Assembly: GCA_964442605.1 (NCBI GenBank)
Contig: CAYTZR010000030.1
Span: forward strand, 1-26,106
DNA from: Monoglobus sp964442605
GTDB lineage: Bacteria; Bacillota; Clostridia; Monoglobales; Monoglobaceae
Length of the DNA stretch: 26,106 bases
Reading direction: 5' to 3'
Under the pieces are notes generated by a model, which was not told the DNA's origin, made no database searches, and was given only the letters and a program-made list of their open reading frames with translations. Both the position numbers and the translations under genes were made by a program. Positions 1 to 7,732 of this stretch are shown here, piece after piece. The stretch's first letter is position 1; each line of letters starts with the position of its first letter.

Positions 1-106
1 AAGGTAGCTTTGAATCCGCAAGCAGAGCTTGCTTATAGCTACCGAAGCTTGCATTTCCGCCAAAGTGGCGGCACACCACGCGGTGGCAAAGTCGCAAAAG
101 CTTTGC
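1..106. repeat. Hairpin-dense non-coding segment at the window edge
   Basis: Four inverted repeats follow one another. GGTAGCT (3-9) pairs with AGCTACC (37-43) and encloses GCAAGC (18-23)/GCTTGC (27-32). CCGCC (57-61) pairs with GGCGG (67-71). CCAC (76-79) pairs with GTGG (83-86). GCAAAG (86-91) pairs with CTTTGC (101-106). The segment is more GC-rich than the flanking AT-rich spacer and I see no coding frame. It may be an intergenic repeat element that continues left of the window; its style, not its sequence, resembles the repeat at 18470-18628. Confidence 0.5.
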
Positions 107-190
107 TGCGCTCGGGTCCGGCGAGCGAGGTCACAAGCCATTAGCATGATAATATATTTAAACTTTTAATCGGGAAGCGGGTGCTTAAAA

Positions 191-1135
191 ATGCATATTA
201 ATTACAAGGCTTTACAAATTCTTTCGGTGTTGCTCGCATGTATGTTTATTTTGTGTTCCTGCCAAAATACCGGAACATCGGAGACAGAAGCATCAAAAAT
301 ATCGGAAGCTTCGGAAGCAACGGAAGCAACGGAAGAATCAACATCGGAAGCAACGGGAGTGTCCGAAGAGTCAAAAGCATCGGTTCCGAACGTAACGGGA
401 AGCTTTTACATATCAATACTTGACGTCGGCAAGGCTGACGCAATAATACTTAATACCGAAAATCACACCGTGGTGATAGACTGCGGTGAAAAGGGCGACG
501 GTAAGGATATTTTAAACCACCTGTCCGAAAACAACATGGATAGCATAGATTACTTGTTTATCACACATTTTGATTCCGATCACGTGGGCGGCGCGGCAAA
601 GGTGATAAAAGGGATAAACATCGGAGAAATAATCACTCCGGATTACGAAGGCACAAATGATGAGTACACAAAATTTATCGAAGCGGTCTCCGAAAACAAT
701 ATGACTTTGACTTCGCTGACCGAAAACATGTCATTCACGCTTGATGATGTTCTGTTTGAGGTATATCCACCGATGAAATCCTCATATAAGGAGGAGGACA
801 ACGACTACTCTCTTGTTATAAGCGTCACCCACGGCGAGAACAAATTTTTGTTTGCGGGAGACGCGGAAGCCGAACGCCTGAAAGAGCTGTCAAAGCAGTT
901 TGATTTGGCGCATACATTTTTAAAGGTTCCTCACCACGGCAGATATAACGCTATGAGCGAAAGCTTTTTAAAGGGTGTAAACCCAAAATACGCGGTGATA
1001 ACCTGCAGTGAAAAAAATCCCGCCGAGGATGAGGTTTTGAACATTTTGAGCGGCTTGGGATGCGAGGTTTATCAAACCGTAAACGGAGATGTAACGGCGA
1101 TAAGCGACGGTAAAACAATTAAAATAACACAGTGA
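191..1135 (+). CDS. Metallo-beta-lactamase-fold lipoprotein (ComEC/Rec2 C-terminal-like hydrolase)
   Basis: This is a 314-residue predicted extracytoplasmic lipoprotein. A hydrophobic N-terminus ends in a lipobox-like LCSC with the lipid-attachment Cys at 24. Residues 28-66 are a Ser/Glu/Ala/Thr linker built from near-repeated SEAT-type units. The rest is a metallo-beta-lactamase domain like the one at the C-terminus of ComEC: HFDSDH at 126-131 gives the HxDxDH metal site, and later FAGDAEAE and VPHHG supply the other metal ligands. No ComEC membrane channel is present, so it is a stand-alone hydrolase tethered outside the cell, perhaps a nuclease or phosphodiesterase; the substrate is unknown. 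The ribosome site before the ATG is weak. The VTC-domain gene follows 107 bp downstream on the same strand. Confidence 0.85.
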   Translation: MHINYKALQILSVLLACMFILCSCQNTGTSETEASKISEASEATEATEESTSEATGVSEESKASVPNVTGSFYISILDVGKADAIILNTENHTVVIDCGEKGDGKDILNHLSENNMDSIDYLFITHFDSDHVGGAAKVIKGINIGEIITPDYEGTNDEYTKFIEAVSENNMTLTSLTENMSFTLDDVLFEVYPPMKSSYKEEDNDYSLVISVTHGENKFLFAGDAEAERLKELSKQFDLAHTFLKVPHHGRYNAMSESFLKGVNPKYAVITCSEKNPAEDEVLNILSGLGCEVYQTVNGDVTAISDGKTIKITQ

Positions 1136-1242
1136 CGTTTTACGCGCTCACATAAAATTTTAAAAAAATAAAAATTATTTTAAATTTTTAAGGTTATTTT
1201 AATGTTTATATTCTATAATTCTTTTAAAAGGAGTTGAATGCT

Positions 1243-1968
1243 ATGGCAATAGAGGTCTTCAACAGGTATGAGCATAAATATCTTATGAATAAAGAAACCT
1301 TTGACAAAGTAATATCCGTAATGGATAAGCATATGGAGCTTGACAGCTATAACAAGAACCATGAGTTTTATACAATTGCGAATATTTATTACGACACGGC
1401 GGATAACCACCTGATAAGAAATTCGTTATCAAAGCCGGCATACAAAGAAAAGCTAAGGCTTCGCGCATATGGGGTTCCCGATATGTCCTCAAAGGTTTTT
1501 CTTGAAATAAAAAAGAAGTATAACGGAATTGTCAACAAACGCCGTACAACACTCAAGCTTAATGAGGCTTACAAATTCATCGACACAGGCAAAAAGCCCG
1601 GCGAAAAGGAATATATGAACAAGCAGGTTTTAAACGAGATAACATATTTTCTGAAAATATATGATTTGGAGCCGAAGCTGTACTTAGCGTATGACAGACT
1701 CGCTTATTTTGAAAAGGGAAATCCGGATCTTAGAATTTCTTTTGACCATAATATACGCTCAAGGCGGTATGATGTCCATCTTGAGGACGGCGACTACGGC
1801 GATGAGCTTCTTGACGACGACATGTATCTTATGGAGATAAAGACCTCGAGAGCAAAGCCGATATGGCTGTCACATATGCTCACGGAGCTTAATATAAAGC
1901 GCAAAAGCTTTTCAAAATACGGAACAGAATTTAAAAACGCGATTTACAGTCATGAAATAGCTATATGA
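1243..1968 (+). CDS. VTC domain protein, putative polyphosphate polymerase
   Basis: A 241-residue protein with the VTC tunnel fold, the catalytic domain of yeast vacuolar polyphosphate polymerase. Visible signatures in order: RYEHKYL near the N-terminus, YYDTADN, EKLRLRAYG, FLEIKKKY with following basic residues, YDRLAYF, LRISFDHNIRSR, and a C-terminal MEIKTS plus KRKSFSKYG. Alternating Lys/Arg/Glu strands of this sort line the polyphosphate tunnel. I chose the ATG at 1243 because AAGGAG (1228-1233) sits 9 nt before it; a TTG three codons earlier would overlap that site. The DUF4956 gene starts 15 bp downstream, a pairing common in Firmicutes and usually with CotH-type kinases, which are absent here. 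Polymerase activity is inferred from the fold. Confidence 0.9.
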   Translation: MAIEVFNRYEHKYLMNKETFDKVISVMDKHMELDSYNKNHEFYTIANIYYDTADNHLIRNSLSKPAYKEKLRLRAYGVPDMSSKVFLEIKKKYNGIVNKRRTTLKLNEAYKFIDTGKKPGEKEYMNKQVLNEITYFLKIYDLEPKLYLAYDRLAYFEKGNPDLRISFDHNIRSRRYDVHLEDGDYGDELLDDDMYLMEIKTSRAKPIWLSHMLTELNIKRKSFSKYGTEFKNAIYSHEIAI

Positions 1969-1983
1969 GGAGATAACATAACA

Positions 1984-2667
1984 ATGGACAACTTATTTAA
2001 TAATATATTAACATATGTTTCAAGCGAAATCACATTCAGCTCGGCTTTACTGACAATGATTGCCGCGCTGGTTATGGGCGGGGCGATAGCCTTTACATAT
2101 TACAAAACACAAGATGACGCTGTTTACCAGAGAAGCCTCGCGATTACGCTTTTAATGCTTCCCATAATCCTGTCGGTGATTATTTTGTTCATAGGAAGCA
2201 ACATAGCCAGAGCATTCAGTATGGCGGGAACACTCTCGATTATACGCTTCAGAAGCGCACCCGGCGACCCGAAGGACATAGGCTTTATTTTCTTTGACAT
2301 AGCGGCGGGACTCGCCTGCGGCGTTGGACTTTACGGCTACGGAATTTTGTTTGTTATTATATTGTGCATTGTTCTTTTTGTTCTGGAAAAGGTGAAAATT
2401 TTCGAACCGAAGTCTATCCGTAAGACGCTTAAAATCACCATACCCGAGGACTTAAATTACCAAGGCGCGTTTGATGAAATTCTCGAAAAATACACAAAAA
2501 AGTATTCTCTCGAAAAAATCAAGACAACCGATTTGGGTTCGCTTTTTGAGCTCGTATACAACGTCTCGATGTTCCCCGACAAAAACGAGCATGAATTCTT
2601 GGATGAGCTGAGATGCAGAAACGGCAATCTGAATATAATACTTAGTGTGTCTCCTCACGATGTATAA
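1984..2667 (+). CDS. DUF4956 family membrane protein
   Basis: A 227-residue integral membrane protein. Hydrophobic segments lie at about residues 20-40, 57-78 and 100-133. The loop between the second and third contains AGTLSIIRFRSAPGDPKDIGFIFFD, written here only as its landmarks: IIRFR, then PGDPKDIG, a conserved block of DUF4956. A soluble C-terminal part (about 140-227) follows. The gene sits 15 bp after the VTC-domain gene and shares its direction, so the two are probably cotranscribed. DUF4956 has no settled biochemical role; association with VTC proteins suggests membrane-linked polyphosphate or cell-surface function. A start with RBS GAGGAG about 10 nt upstream is consistent. Confidence 0.88.
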   Translation: MDNLFNNILTYVSSEITFSSALLTMIAALVMGGAIAFTYYKTQDDAVYQRSLAITLLMLPIILSVIILFIGSNIARAFSMAGTLSIIRFRSAPGDPKDIGFIFFDIAAGLACGVGLYGYGILFVIILCIVLFVLEKVKIFEPKSIRKTLKITIPEDLNYQGAFDEILEKYTKKYSLEKIKTTDLGSLFELVYNVSMFPDKNEHEFLDELRCRNGNLNIILSVSPHDV

Positions 2668-2681
2668 GCTTTAATAAGCCA

Positions 2682-2699
2682 CACACCTTGACAGGTGTG
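2682..2699. terminator. Hairpin between convergent genes, possible bidirectional terminator
   Basis: CACACCT (2682-2688) and AGGTGTG (2693-2699) form a perfect 7-bp stem around a TGAC loop. It lies between the ends of two convergent genes. Neither side has a good T-tract, so intrinsic termination is uncertain. Confidence 0.4.
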
Positions 2700-2708
2700 C
2701 TCGCTCCA

Positions 2709-3944
2709 TCAATATTCCGTTTTGACGGTTGCGGCATCGCACAGCGGCTCCATTGTTTCTAAAGAATCCAGCATAAACACTTTGTCCGCTTTGATGTCTT
2801 CAAATACAACCGTGTGTATGTCGTATACAGCATTGGCGGGATATGAATATTCAAAGGTTTTAAAATTCACCAACGCACCGTTTTTATCATAATCCGCAGC
2901 GCACAGGACACTGTTGCTAATTTCGAATGTGGTCACAACAGTATTTCCGTCTTGAATATACGCGTCATAAATACGCGGACAATTACCGTCAACCGTAAAT
3001 GCGTATGTTTTTTCGGATTTTTCAACCGTCCTGAAGCCCGCAAATACATATTTTACGCGGCTGTTCATTCGGCATATATAACTTCCTTTATCAAGACTCG
3101 ATAATGCGCCGGTATCCGAGTCAGTATCAGAGCCCACCACGGTGTATTCATGTATTTTTTCCGAATTGGGTTTAACACTCGTTGCTACCACAACAGCAGG
3201 ATATTCACCATAACCCGCGATATTACAAACAAGTCTTTCCTCTCCGCCGACATCTTTATATAGAGAGGCAGTAAACTCACATGGGTCAGGAGCATATCCT
3301 ATAATATAAAACGGCGTATGATTTTTTATACCGCGTGTCACTGTCAGCACACCGTCCTCATAACACGCTTCGGCGCTATACTCAAAAATCTCATCGTCCC
3401 GTAGCTCATTCAACTCGACCGTCCCGTCATCATTCAACGCTACGTTAAATCCCAGCCATTTGGCGAATAATTCAAAAGCAATATACTGAACATCATTTGT
3501 GTTTATCCCATATAGCTCAACCAAATATTCATCACCATAATTAAGACTGTCGGGTAAGCTCTCAACAATTCCTTCGCCTTGGGAATCATATACATCACGG
3601 GGAGTAAATGTTACTTTCTCGCCCTCCGGATCATCGATTATATACAACTTAGATTCTAAACCGTTTTTCGTAAGTGCATACAGATTAGCCATATCAGTAC
3701 ATTGCTTCACCTGTATACCGTATATATCGCAGAACGACTCAAGCGGCACCATTATATTGCCGGATACTTCGTCCCGGAACACGGCGGCGGGCAACTCATA
3801 CACTTGACCGTTTACATAAGCCGTGTCGCTGTCAACGGTAAATACAATATTCATAAGCGTGTTATCGGAAATCTCATCGCCAAACACACAGGAAAAACTA
3901 AACACCATGCAAATTGCAATTAGTAAACTTATTATTTTTCTCAT
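2709..3944 (-). CDS. Secreted protein with copper-amine-oxidase N-terminal-like (stalk) domain
   Basis: From the ATG at 3944 the product is 411 residues. It starts with a clear Sec signal peptide (basic MRK, hydrophobic core, cleavage around SCVFG-DEIS). A stretch resembling the copper amine oxidase N-terminal fold follows: VNGQVYELPAAVF, then NIMVPLESFCDIYG, and later AFELFAKWLGFNVALND. In Clostridia such repeats are common on secreted cell-wall-associated proteins and carry no oxidase activity. The C-terminal half is beta-rich with no family I recognise. I chose 3944 rather than 3950 or 3977 because GAGGGG at 3952-3957 is only 1 nt from the 3950 codon but 7 nt from 3944. A separate promoter (4045-4073) suggests it is transcribed alone. 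Confidence 0.75.
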   Translation of the reverse strand: MRKIISLLIAICMVFSFSCVFGDEISDNTLMNIVFTVDSDTAYVNGQVYELPAAVFRDEVSGNIMVPLESFCDIYGIQVKQCTDMANLYALTKNGLESKLYIIDDPEGEKVTFTPRDVYDSQGEGIVESLPDSLNYGDEYLVELYGINTNDVQYIAFELFAKWLGFNVALNDDGTVELNELRDDEIFEYSAEACYEDGVLTVTRGIKNHTPFYIIGYAPDPCEFTASLYKDVGGEERLVCNIAGYGEYPAVVVATSVKPNSEKIHEYTVVGSDTDSDTGALSSLDKGSYICRMNSRVKYVFAGFRTVEKSEKTYAFTVDGNCPRIYDAYIQDGNTVVTTFEISNSVLCAADYDKNGALVNFKTFEYSYPANAVYDIHTVVFEDIKADKVFMLDSLETMEPLCDAATVKTEY

Positions 3945-4044
3945 AATCATACCCCTCACCTTGCTGCTTTTATTCAAAACAAGCTTATTTTGATAAAAAA
4001 TTAAATTATCTTAAAATAATATAAAAATTAAATCCCACGAATAA

Positions 4045-4073
4045 ATTTTAACATATCTTGTTTAAAAAATCAA
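4045..4073 (-). promoter_or_regulatory. Predicted sigma-A promoter for the stalk-domain gene
   Basis: On the minus strand TTGATT (4068-4073) is followed by a 17-nt spacer and TAAAAT (4045-4050). Transcription would start near 4038, giving a leader of roughly 95 nt before the ATG at 3944. Confidence 0.5.
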
Positions 4074-4159
4074 GCCTTAAAATTTAAATCTTGAGTAAAA
4101 AAACAGCCGTTCAAAATCGGAACAGCCGTTTTCATCATAATCCTTGTTAACCATTCTTG

Positions 4160-5557
4160 TTATACCGGGTGGGTCATATTTTCATAGTCAACCATATCTT
4201 TTTCAATTTTATACTTCTCGGCTTTTCTTTGCTCAAAGAATTTTACCGCGACCTGCTCAAACAGCGCGTATGACAGCACATCCTCGGGCTGCTCCGTCCA
4301 TTCCGCACATTCCTTCCTGAGCTTCTCCAGCTCCGGCTTGATCAAGTCCGCCGGACGGCAGGTAATGGCTTTCTCGTTGCCTATTATCTTCTTTCTGAAC
4401 TCCTCGTCTATCGGAACCGGAGTTCTGCCGTACTCACCCTTGCAAATGCCCTTGGTCTCCTTTGTAACCATCTTATATCTCTCGCCCATCAGCACATTAA
4501 GCACCGCTTGGGTTCCGACAATCTGGCTTGTGGGCGTAACCAACGGAGGATAACCCAAATCCTTGCGAACCTCGGGAACCTCCTTTAGTACCTCGTCAAG
4601 CTTGTCCTCTTTACCCTGCTGCTTAAGCTGCGATACCAGATTTGACAGCATACCGCCCGGAACCTGATATTTGAGCGTATTAATATCAACGCCCAGCACC
4701 TTTGTGTCCATAAGTCCGCTTGCGAGATATTTTTCTCTGAGCGGCTTAAAATACTCGGATATTTCCGTCAGCAGATTAAGGTCAATGCCCGTGTCATACT
4801 TTGTGCCCTCAAGCGTCGCGACAAGCGGCTCTGTAGGCGGCTGAGATGTGCCGAGCGCCATAGGCGACAGGGCGGTATCAACAACATCAACGCCCGCCTC
4901 GATAGCCTTTAAGTACGTCATTGAAGCCACACCGCTGGTATAGTGAGTATGAAGCTGAATGGGAACCTTAACCGCCTTCTTAAGGCTCTTTACCAAATCA
5001 TACGCGTTGTAGGGCGTGAGAAGTCCCGCCATGTCCTTGATACAGATAGAATCCGCGCCGCAGCTCTCATATTCCTTAGCCAGCTTTACAAAGAATTCAT
5101 TGTTATGAACCGGACTGATGGTGTACGAGATAGCTGCCTGAACATGACCTTTTTCTTTCTTCGCCGCATTGATCGCCGTTTGAAGATTTCTTACATCGTT
5201 CAAAGCGTCAAAAATTCGGATTATGTCAATACCGTTCGCAATTGACCTTTGTACAAAGTATTCAACCACATCATCGGCATAGTGCCTGTACCCCAGAACG
5301 TTCTGACCCCTGAAAAGCATTTGCAGCTTTGTGTTCGGGGCGGCTTTTCTGATTTTTCTGAGTCTCTCCCACGGATCTTCATTAAGGAAACGCAGGCAGG
5401 CATCAAAGGTTGCGCCTCCCCATACCTCCATAGAATGATAACCCACCTTATCCATCAGAGGTAATGCGGGCAGCATCTCTTCCGTTGTCATACGCGTTGC
5501 GATAAGAGACTGGTGAGCATCACGACATATGGTTTCTGTAATTCCTACCTTTGCCAT
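4160..5557 (-). CDS. oadA: Oxaloacetate decarboxylase alpha / pyruvate carboxylase subunit B-type carboxyltransferase (5S-like)
   Basis: A 465-residue biotin-dependent carboxyltransferase moving a carboxyl group between oxaloacetate/pyruvate and carboxybiotin. Key residues: CRDAHQ at 11-16, the carboxyl-acceptor Lys174 in CIKDMAG, and metal-binding His203 and His205 in LHTHYTSG. The DRE-TIM barrel is followed by the conserved PYC/OAD domain (from about 300). It lacks the C-terminal biotin domain of classical OadA (about 595 residues), so it must use the separate biotin carrier at 6929-7300. It is the last gene of the operon, 30 bp after oadB, with AGGAGG before an ATG. Because mmdA is in the same operon, it could instead act like the 5S subunit of propionibacterial transcarboxylase. 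Confidence 0.92.
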   Translation of the reverse strand: MAKVGITETICRDAHQSLIATRMTTEEMLPALPLMDKVGYHSMEVWGGATFDACLRFLNEDPWERLRKIRKAAPNTKLQMLFRGQNVLGYRHYADDVVEYFVQRSIANGIDIIRIFDALNDVRNLQTAINAAKKEKGHVQAAISYTISPVHNNEFFVKLAKEYESCGADSICIKDMAGLLTPYNAYDLVKSLKKAVKVPIQLHTHYTSGVASMTYLKAIEAGVDVVDTALSPMALGTSQPPTEPLVATLEGTKYDTGIDLNLLTEISEYFKPLREKYLASGLMDTKVLGVDINTLKYQVPGGMLSNLVSQLKQQGKEDKLDEVLKEVPEVRKDLGYPPLVTPTSQIVGTQAVLNVLMGERYKMVTKETKGICKGEYGRTPVPIDEEFRKKIIGNEKAITCRPADLIKPELEKLRKECAEWTEQPEDVLSYALFEQVAVKFFEQRKAEKYKIEKDMVDYENMTHPV

Positions 5558-5587
5558 AATATTTTCCTCCTGTAATTTTTATATTTA

Positions 5588-6850
5588 TTAAGCGAACATC
5601 GCTAAGAACACACCCGCGGCAACCGCGGAACCGATAACACCGGCAACATTAGGCCCCATTGCGTGCATAAGCAGGAAGTTTGAAGGATTTTCCTTCTGTC
5701 CCACCGTCTGCGATACACGCGCCGCCATAGGAACGGCGGATACGCCCGCCGAACCGATAAGCGGATTTACCTTTCCGCCGGTCAGCTTGCACATTATCTT
5801 GCCCAATATAAGTCCTCCCGCTGTACTGAAGCAGAACGCTATAAGACCAAGCAGAACTATGCCAAGCGTTGCCGGAGTCAGGAATGTATCCGCCTTCGCG
5901 GTAGCGCCGACTGTAAGTCCCAAAAAGATTGTAATGGTATTCATAAGTCCGTTCTGTGCCGTCTTTGCCAGTCTGTCCGCGACTCCGCTTTCCTTTATAA
6001 GATTGCCGAGCATAAGCATACCTACCAGAGATACGGCATCGGGAACTATCAGCGCGACAACAATTGTTACGATAATAGGAAACAGTATTTTTTCCGTTTT
6101 GCTGACCGGTCTCAGCTGCTCCATAACAATTTTGCGCTCTTCTTTGGTGGTAAGCGCCTTCATAATGGGCGGCTGAATAACCGGTATTAGCGCCATATAC
6201 GAATACGCCGCGATAGCGATTGCCGGAAGCAGCGCGGGCGCTAAGGTTTTTGTTACGTAAATCGCGGTAGGACCGTCAGCGCCGCCGATAATACCTATTG
6301 AAGCCGCCTCGTTAACACCAAATCCGATTGACGGGATTGCTGCGCCGAGGAGCAATGCGCCCAAAAACGTGATAAACACGCCGAACTGCGCGGCAGCGCC
6401 CAATACAATACTCTTAGGATTGGCAATAAGAGGTCCGAAGTCGGTCATTATACCGATACCTAAGAATATGAGCGGCGGATAAATACCCAGCTTGACGCCC
6501 AAGTAAAGCAGGTCAAGCAGACCGCCCTCCGCAAAAATTTTCTGAATGTCCAAATGTCCGTCTATCATATAAGCGGAATCCGTAAAAAATTCGTTATGCA
6601 TAAGTATAGCGCCGGAGCCCTGAAACATAGGCAAGTTTGTCAGAAGCACGCCGAATGCGATAGGTAACAGCAAGAGCGGTTCAAACTTCTTTACAATTGC
6701 CAGATACAGCAGTATACACGCGATAATAATCATGAGCGGAGTTCCGATAATCTCAATAAAATTCTTACCGGAAGCCGCCGCTTCGCCTATGTTATTTATC
6801 AACGCGGCTACTCCGGTACTTCCCAAAAAGCTGCTAAAAGCGTCTAACAC
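5588..6850 (-). CDS. oadB: Sodium-pumping decarboxylase beta subunit (OadB/MmdB family)
   Basis: A 420-residue polytopic membrane protein that decarboxylates carboxybiotin and couples this to Na+ export. It is hydrophobic throughout, with about ten membrane segments. The family hallmark GGADGPT lies at 189-195, with Asp192 the likely Na+-site aspartate. Conserved C-terminal blocks NPLIGSAGVSAVPMAAR and MHAMGPNVAGVIGSA are present. The start is GTG at 6850, supported by AAAGGGTG just upstream; no ATG fits. It lies 78 bp after the biotin-carrier gene and 30 bp before the oadA-like gene. One beta subunit must serve both carboxyltransferases of the operon. Confidence 0.95.
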   Translation of the reverse strand: MLDAFSSFLGSTGVAALINNIGEAAASGKNFIEIIGTPLMIIIACILLYLAIVKKFEPLLLLPIAFGVLLTNLPMFQGSGAILMHNEFFTDSAYMIDGHLDIQKIFAEGGLLDLLYLGVKLGIYPPLIFLGIGIMTDFGPLIANPKSIVLGAAAQFGVFITFLGALLLGAAIPSIGFGVNEAASIGIIGGADGPTAIYVTKTLAPALLPAIAIAAYSYMALIPVIQPPIMKALTTKEERKIVMEQLRPVSKTEKILFPIIVTIVVALIVPDAVSLVGMLMLGNLIKESGVADRLAKTAQNGLMNTITIFLGLTVGATAKADTFLTPATLGIVLLGLIAFCFSTAGGLILGKIMCKLTGGKVNPLIGSAGVSAVPMAARVSQTVGQKENPSNFLLMHAMGPNVAGVIGSAVAAGVFLAMFA

Positions 6851-6928
6851 AAAATCACCCTTTCGTCAATAGTTTTTCTCATCAGTAATATTATGATTTT
6901 ATGGTTTGTTGAATTTTGATTTATTGAT

Positions 6929-7300
6929 TTATTGGATGGAGATAAGCGCATCGCCCGTGTTTACGGAAGCGCCCTGATTTGTGCAGACAGCAACCACTTT
7001 ACCCGCCTTTGGAGCTACAATCTCGTTTTCCATCTTCATTGCTTCAAGTACACAAAGAACATCTCCTTCGTTTACCGAGTCGCCCTCCTTCACCTTGATA
7101 GAAACAATGCTGCCCGGCATGGGAGCCTCAACGGTTGCCGCTCCTGCCACAGGTGCAGACGCAGCCGCCGCGGGCTTTGGCGCGGGAGCCGGCTTTGGCG
7201 CGGGAGCCGCTGACTTCGGCGCGGGAGCCGGCGCTCCTCCTACCTCCTCTACCTCTACCTCATACGTATTTCCGTTCACGGTTATATTAAACTTTCTCAT
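6929..7300 (-). CDS. Biotin carrier protein of the decarboxylase (MmdC/1.3S type)
   Basis: A 123-residue biotinyl carrier. Residues 1-20 form the short beta strand typical of these proteins. Residues 22-52 are a Pro/Ala/Lys hinge. Residues 55-123 form the biotinyl domain with the canonical AMKMEN, biotinylated at Lys89. It carries the carboxyl group from the soluble carboxyltransferases to OadB at the membrane. RBS GGAGG lies 8 nt before the ATG. It is 18 bp after oadG and is the only biotin protein visible here, so it is probably shared by MmdA and the OadA-like protein. The hinge is GC-rich, which produces long open but non-genuine frames on the other strand. Confidence 0.95.
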   Translation of the reverse strand: MRKFNITVNGNTYEVEVEEVGGAPAPAPKSAAPAPKPAPAPKPAAAASAPVAGAATVEAPMPGSIVSIKVKEGDSVNEGDVLCVLEAMKMENEIVAPKAGKVVAVCTNQGASVNTGDALISIQ

Positions 7301-7318
7301 TTGATATGCCTCCTTATT

Positions 7319-7693
7319 TTAAAATCTTGAGTTTATAACATCCGCGAGTCCCGCCTTATTCCAGTCGGGGGATGCGTTTCCTACCCTCTTGTAGGATTTA
7401 ATATTAAGATTATATGTCGATGTATTCAAGCTTGCGGCGATAGCGGCAGTCAAAACCGCGATAAGCTCACCCTCATCAATTTCGGTTGTCTCCGGCTTCG
7501 GAGCCGCCTGAGGCAGAGCCTTGCTTTCGCTCGCCGGCAAAGCCTGTTGTTTCACTTCATTTTTCGGGGTCTTATAGAAAATCATCTTAAATGCCATAAG
7601 CACAAGCATAAGAATAATTAAAACGGCAAATACTATAGCAAGACCCACAACAGTAACCTGCAGTCCTTCCGAAAGCGCTGCTCCAATTGTCAT
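7319..7693 (-). CDS. OadG family (gamma/delta) membrane anchor subunit
   Basis: A 124-residue small subunit. One membrane helix (about 14-38) is followed by a short basic stretch and a Pro/Ala/Glu linker. The conserved tail includes EGELIAVLTAAIAA, and further on the pattern YKRVGNASPDWNKAG, which ends in a motif typical of OadG/MmdD. Such subunits assemble the complex by tethering the carboxyltransferase to the beta subunit. AAAGGAG precedes the ATG by 9 nt. It lies 39 bp after mmdA and 18 bp before the biotin carrier. MmdD and OadG names are both defensible, since one subunit has to serve both carboxyltransferases. Confidence 0.88.
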   Translation of the reverse strand: MTIGAALSEGLQVTVVGLAIVFAVLIILMLVLMAFKMIFYKTPKNEVKQQALPASESKALPQAAPKPETTEIDEGELIAVLTAAIAASLNTSTYNLNIKSYKRVGNASPDWNKAGLADVINSRF

Positions 7694-7732
7694 AGTCTTA
7701 TTCTCCTTTCAAAAAGTAATTTGGATAATTTA

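Noticed and set aside
1214..1219. TATAAT ahead of the VTC-domain gene
   Set aside because: No acceptable -35 lies 16-18 nt upstream, and transcription would begin at the ribosome site itself; not called as a promoter.
4102..4130. Possible terminator after the oadA-like gene
   Set aside because: AACAGCCGTT occurs twice as a direct repeat (4102-4111, 4121-4130), not as an inverted one; only a 4-bp GTTC/GAAC stem can form. A T-tract is present on the minus strand, but the hairpin is too weak to call.
6981..7304. Open frames opposite the biotin carrier gene
   Set aside because: They arise from the GC-rich Pro/Ala hinge of the biotin protein on the other strand and show no start signals.
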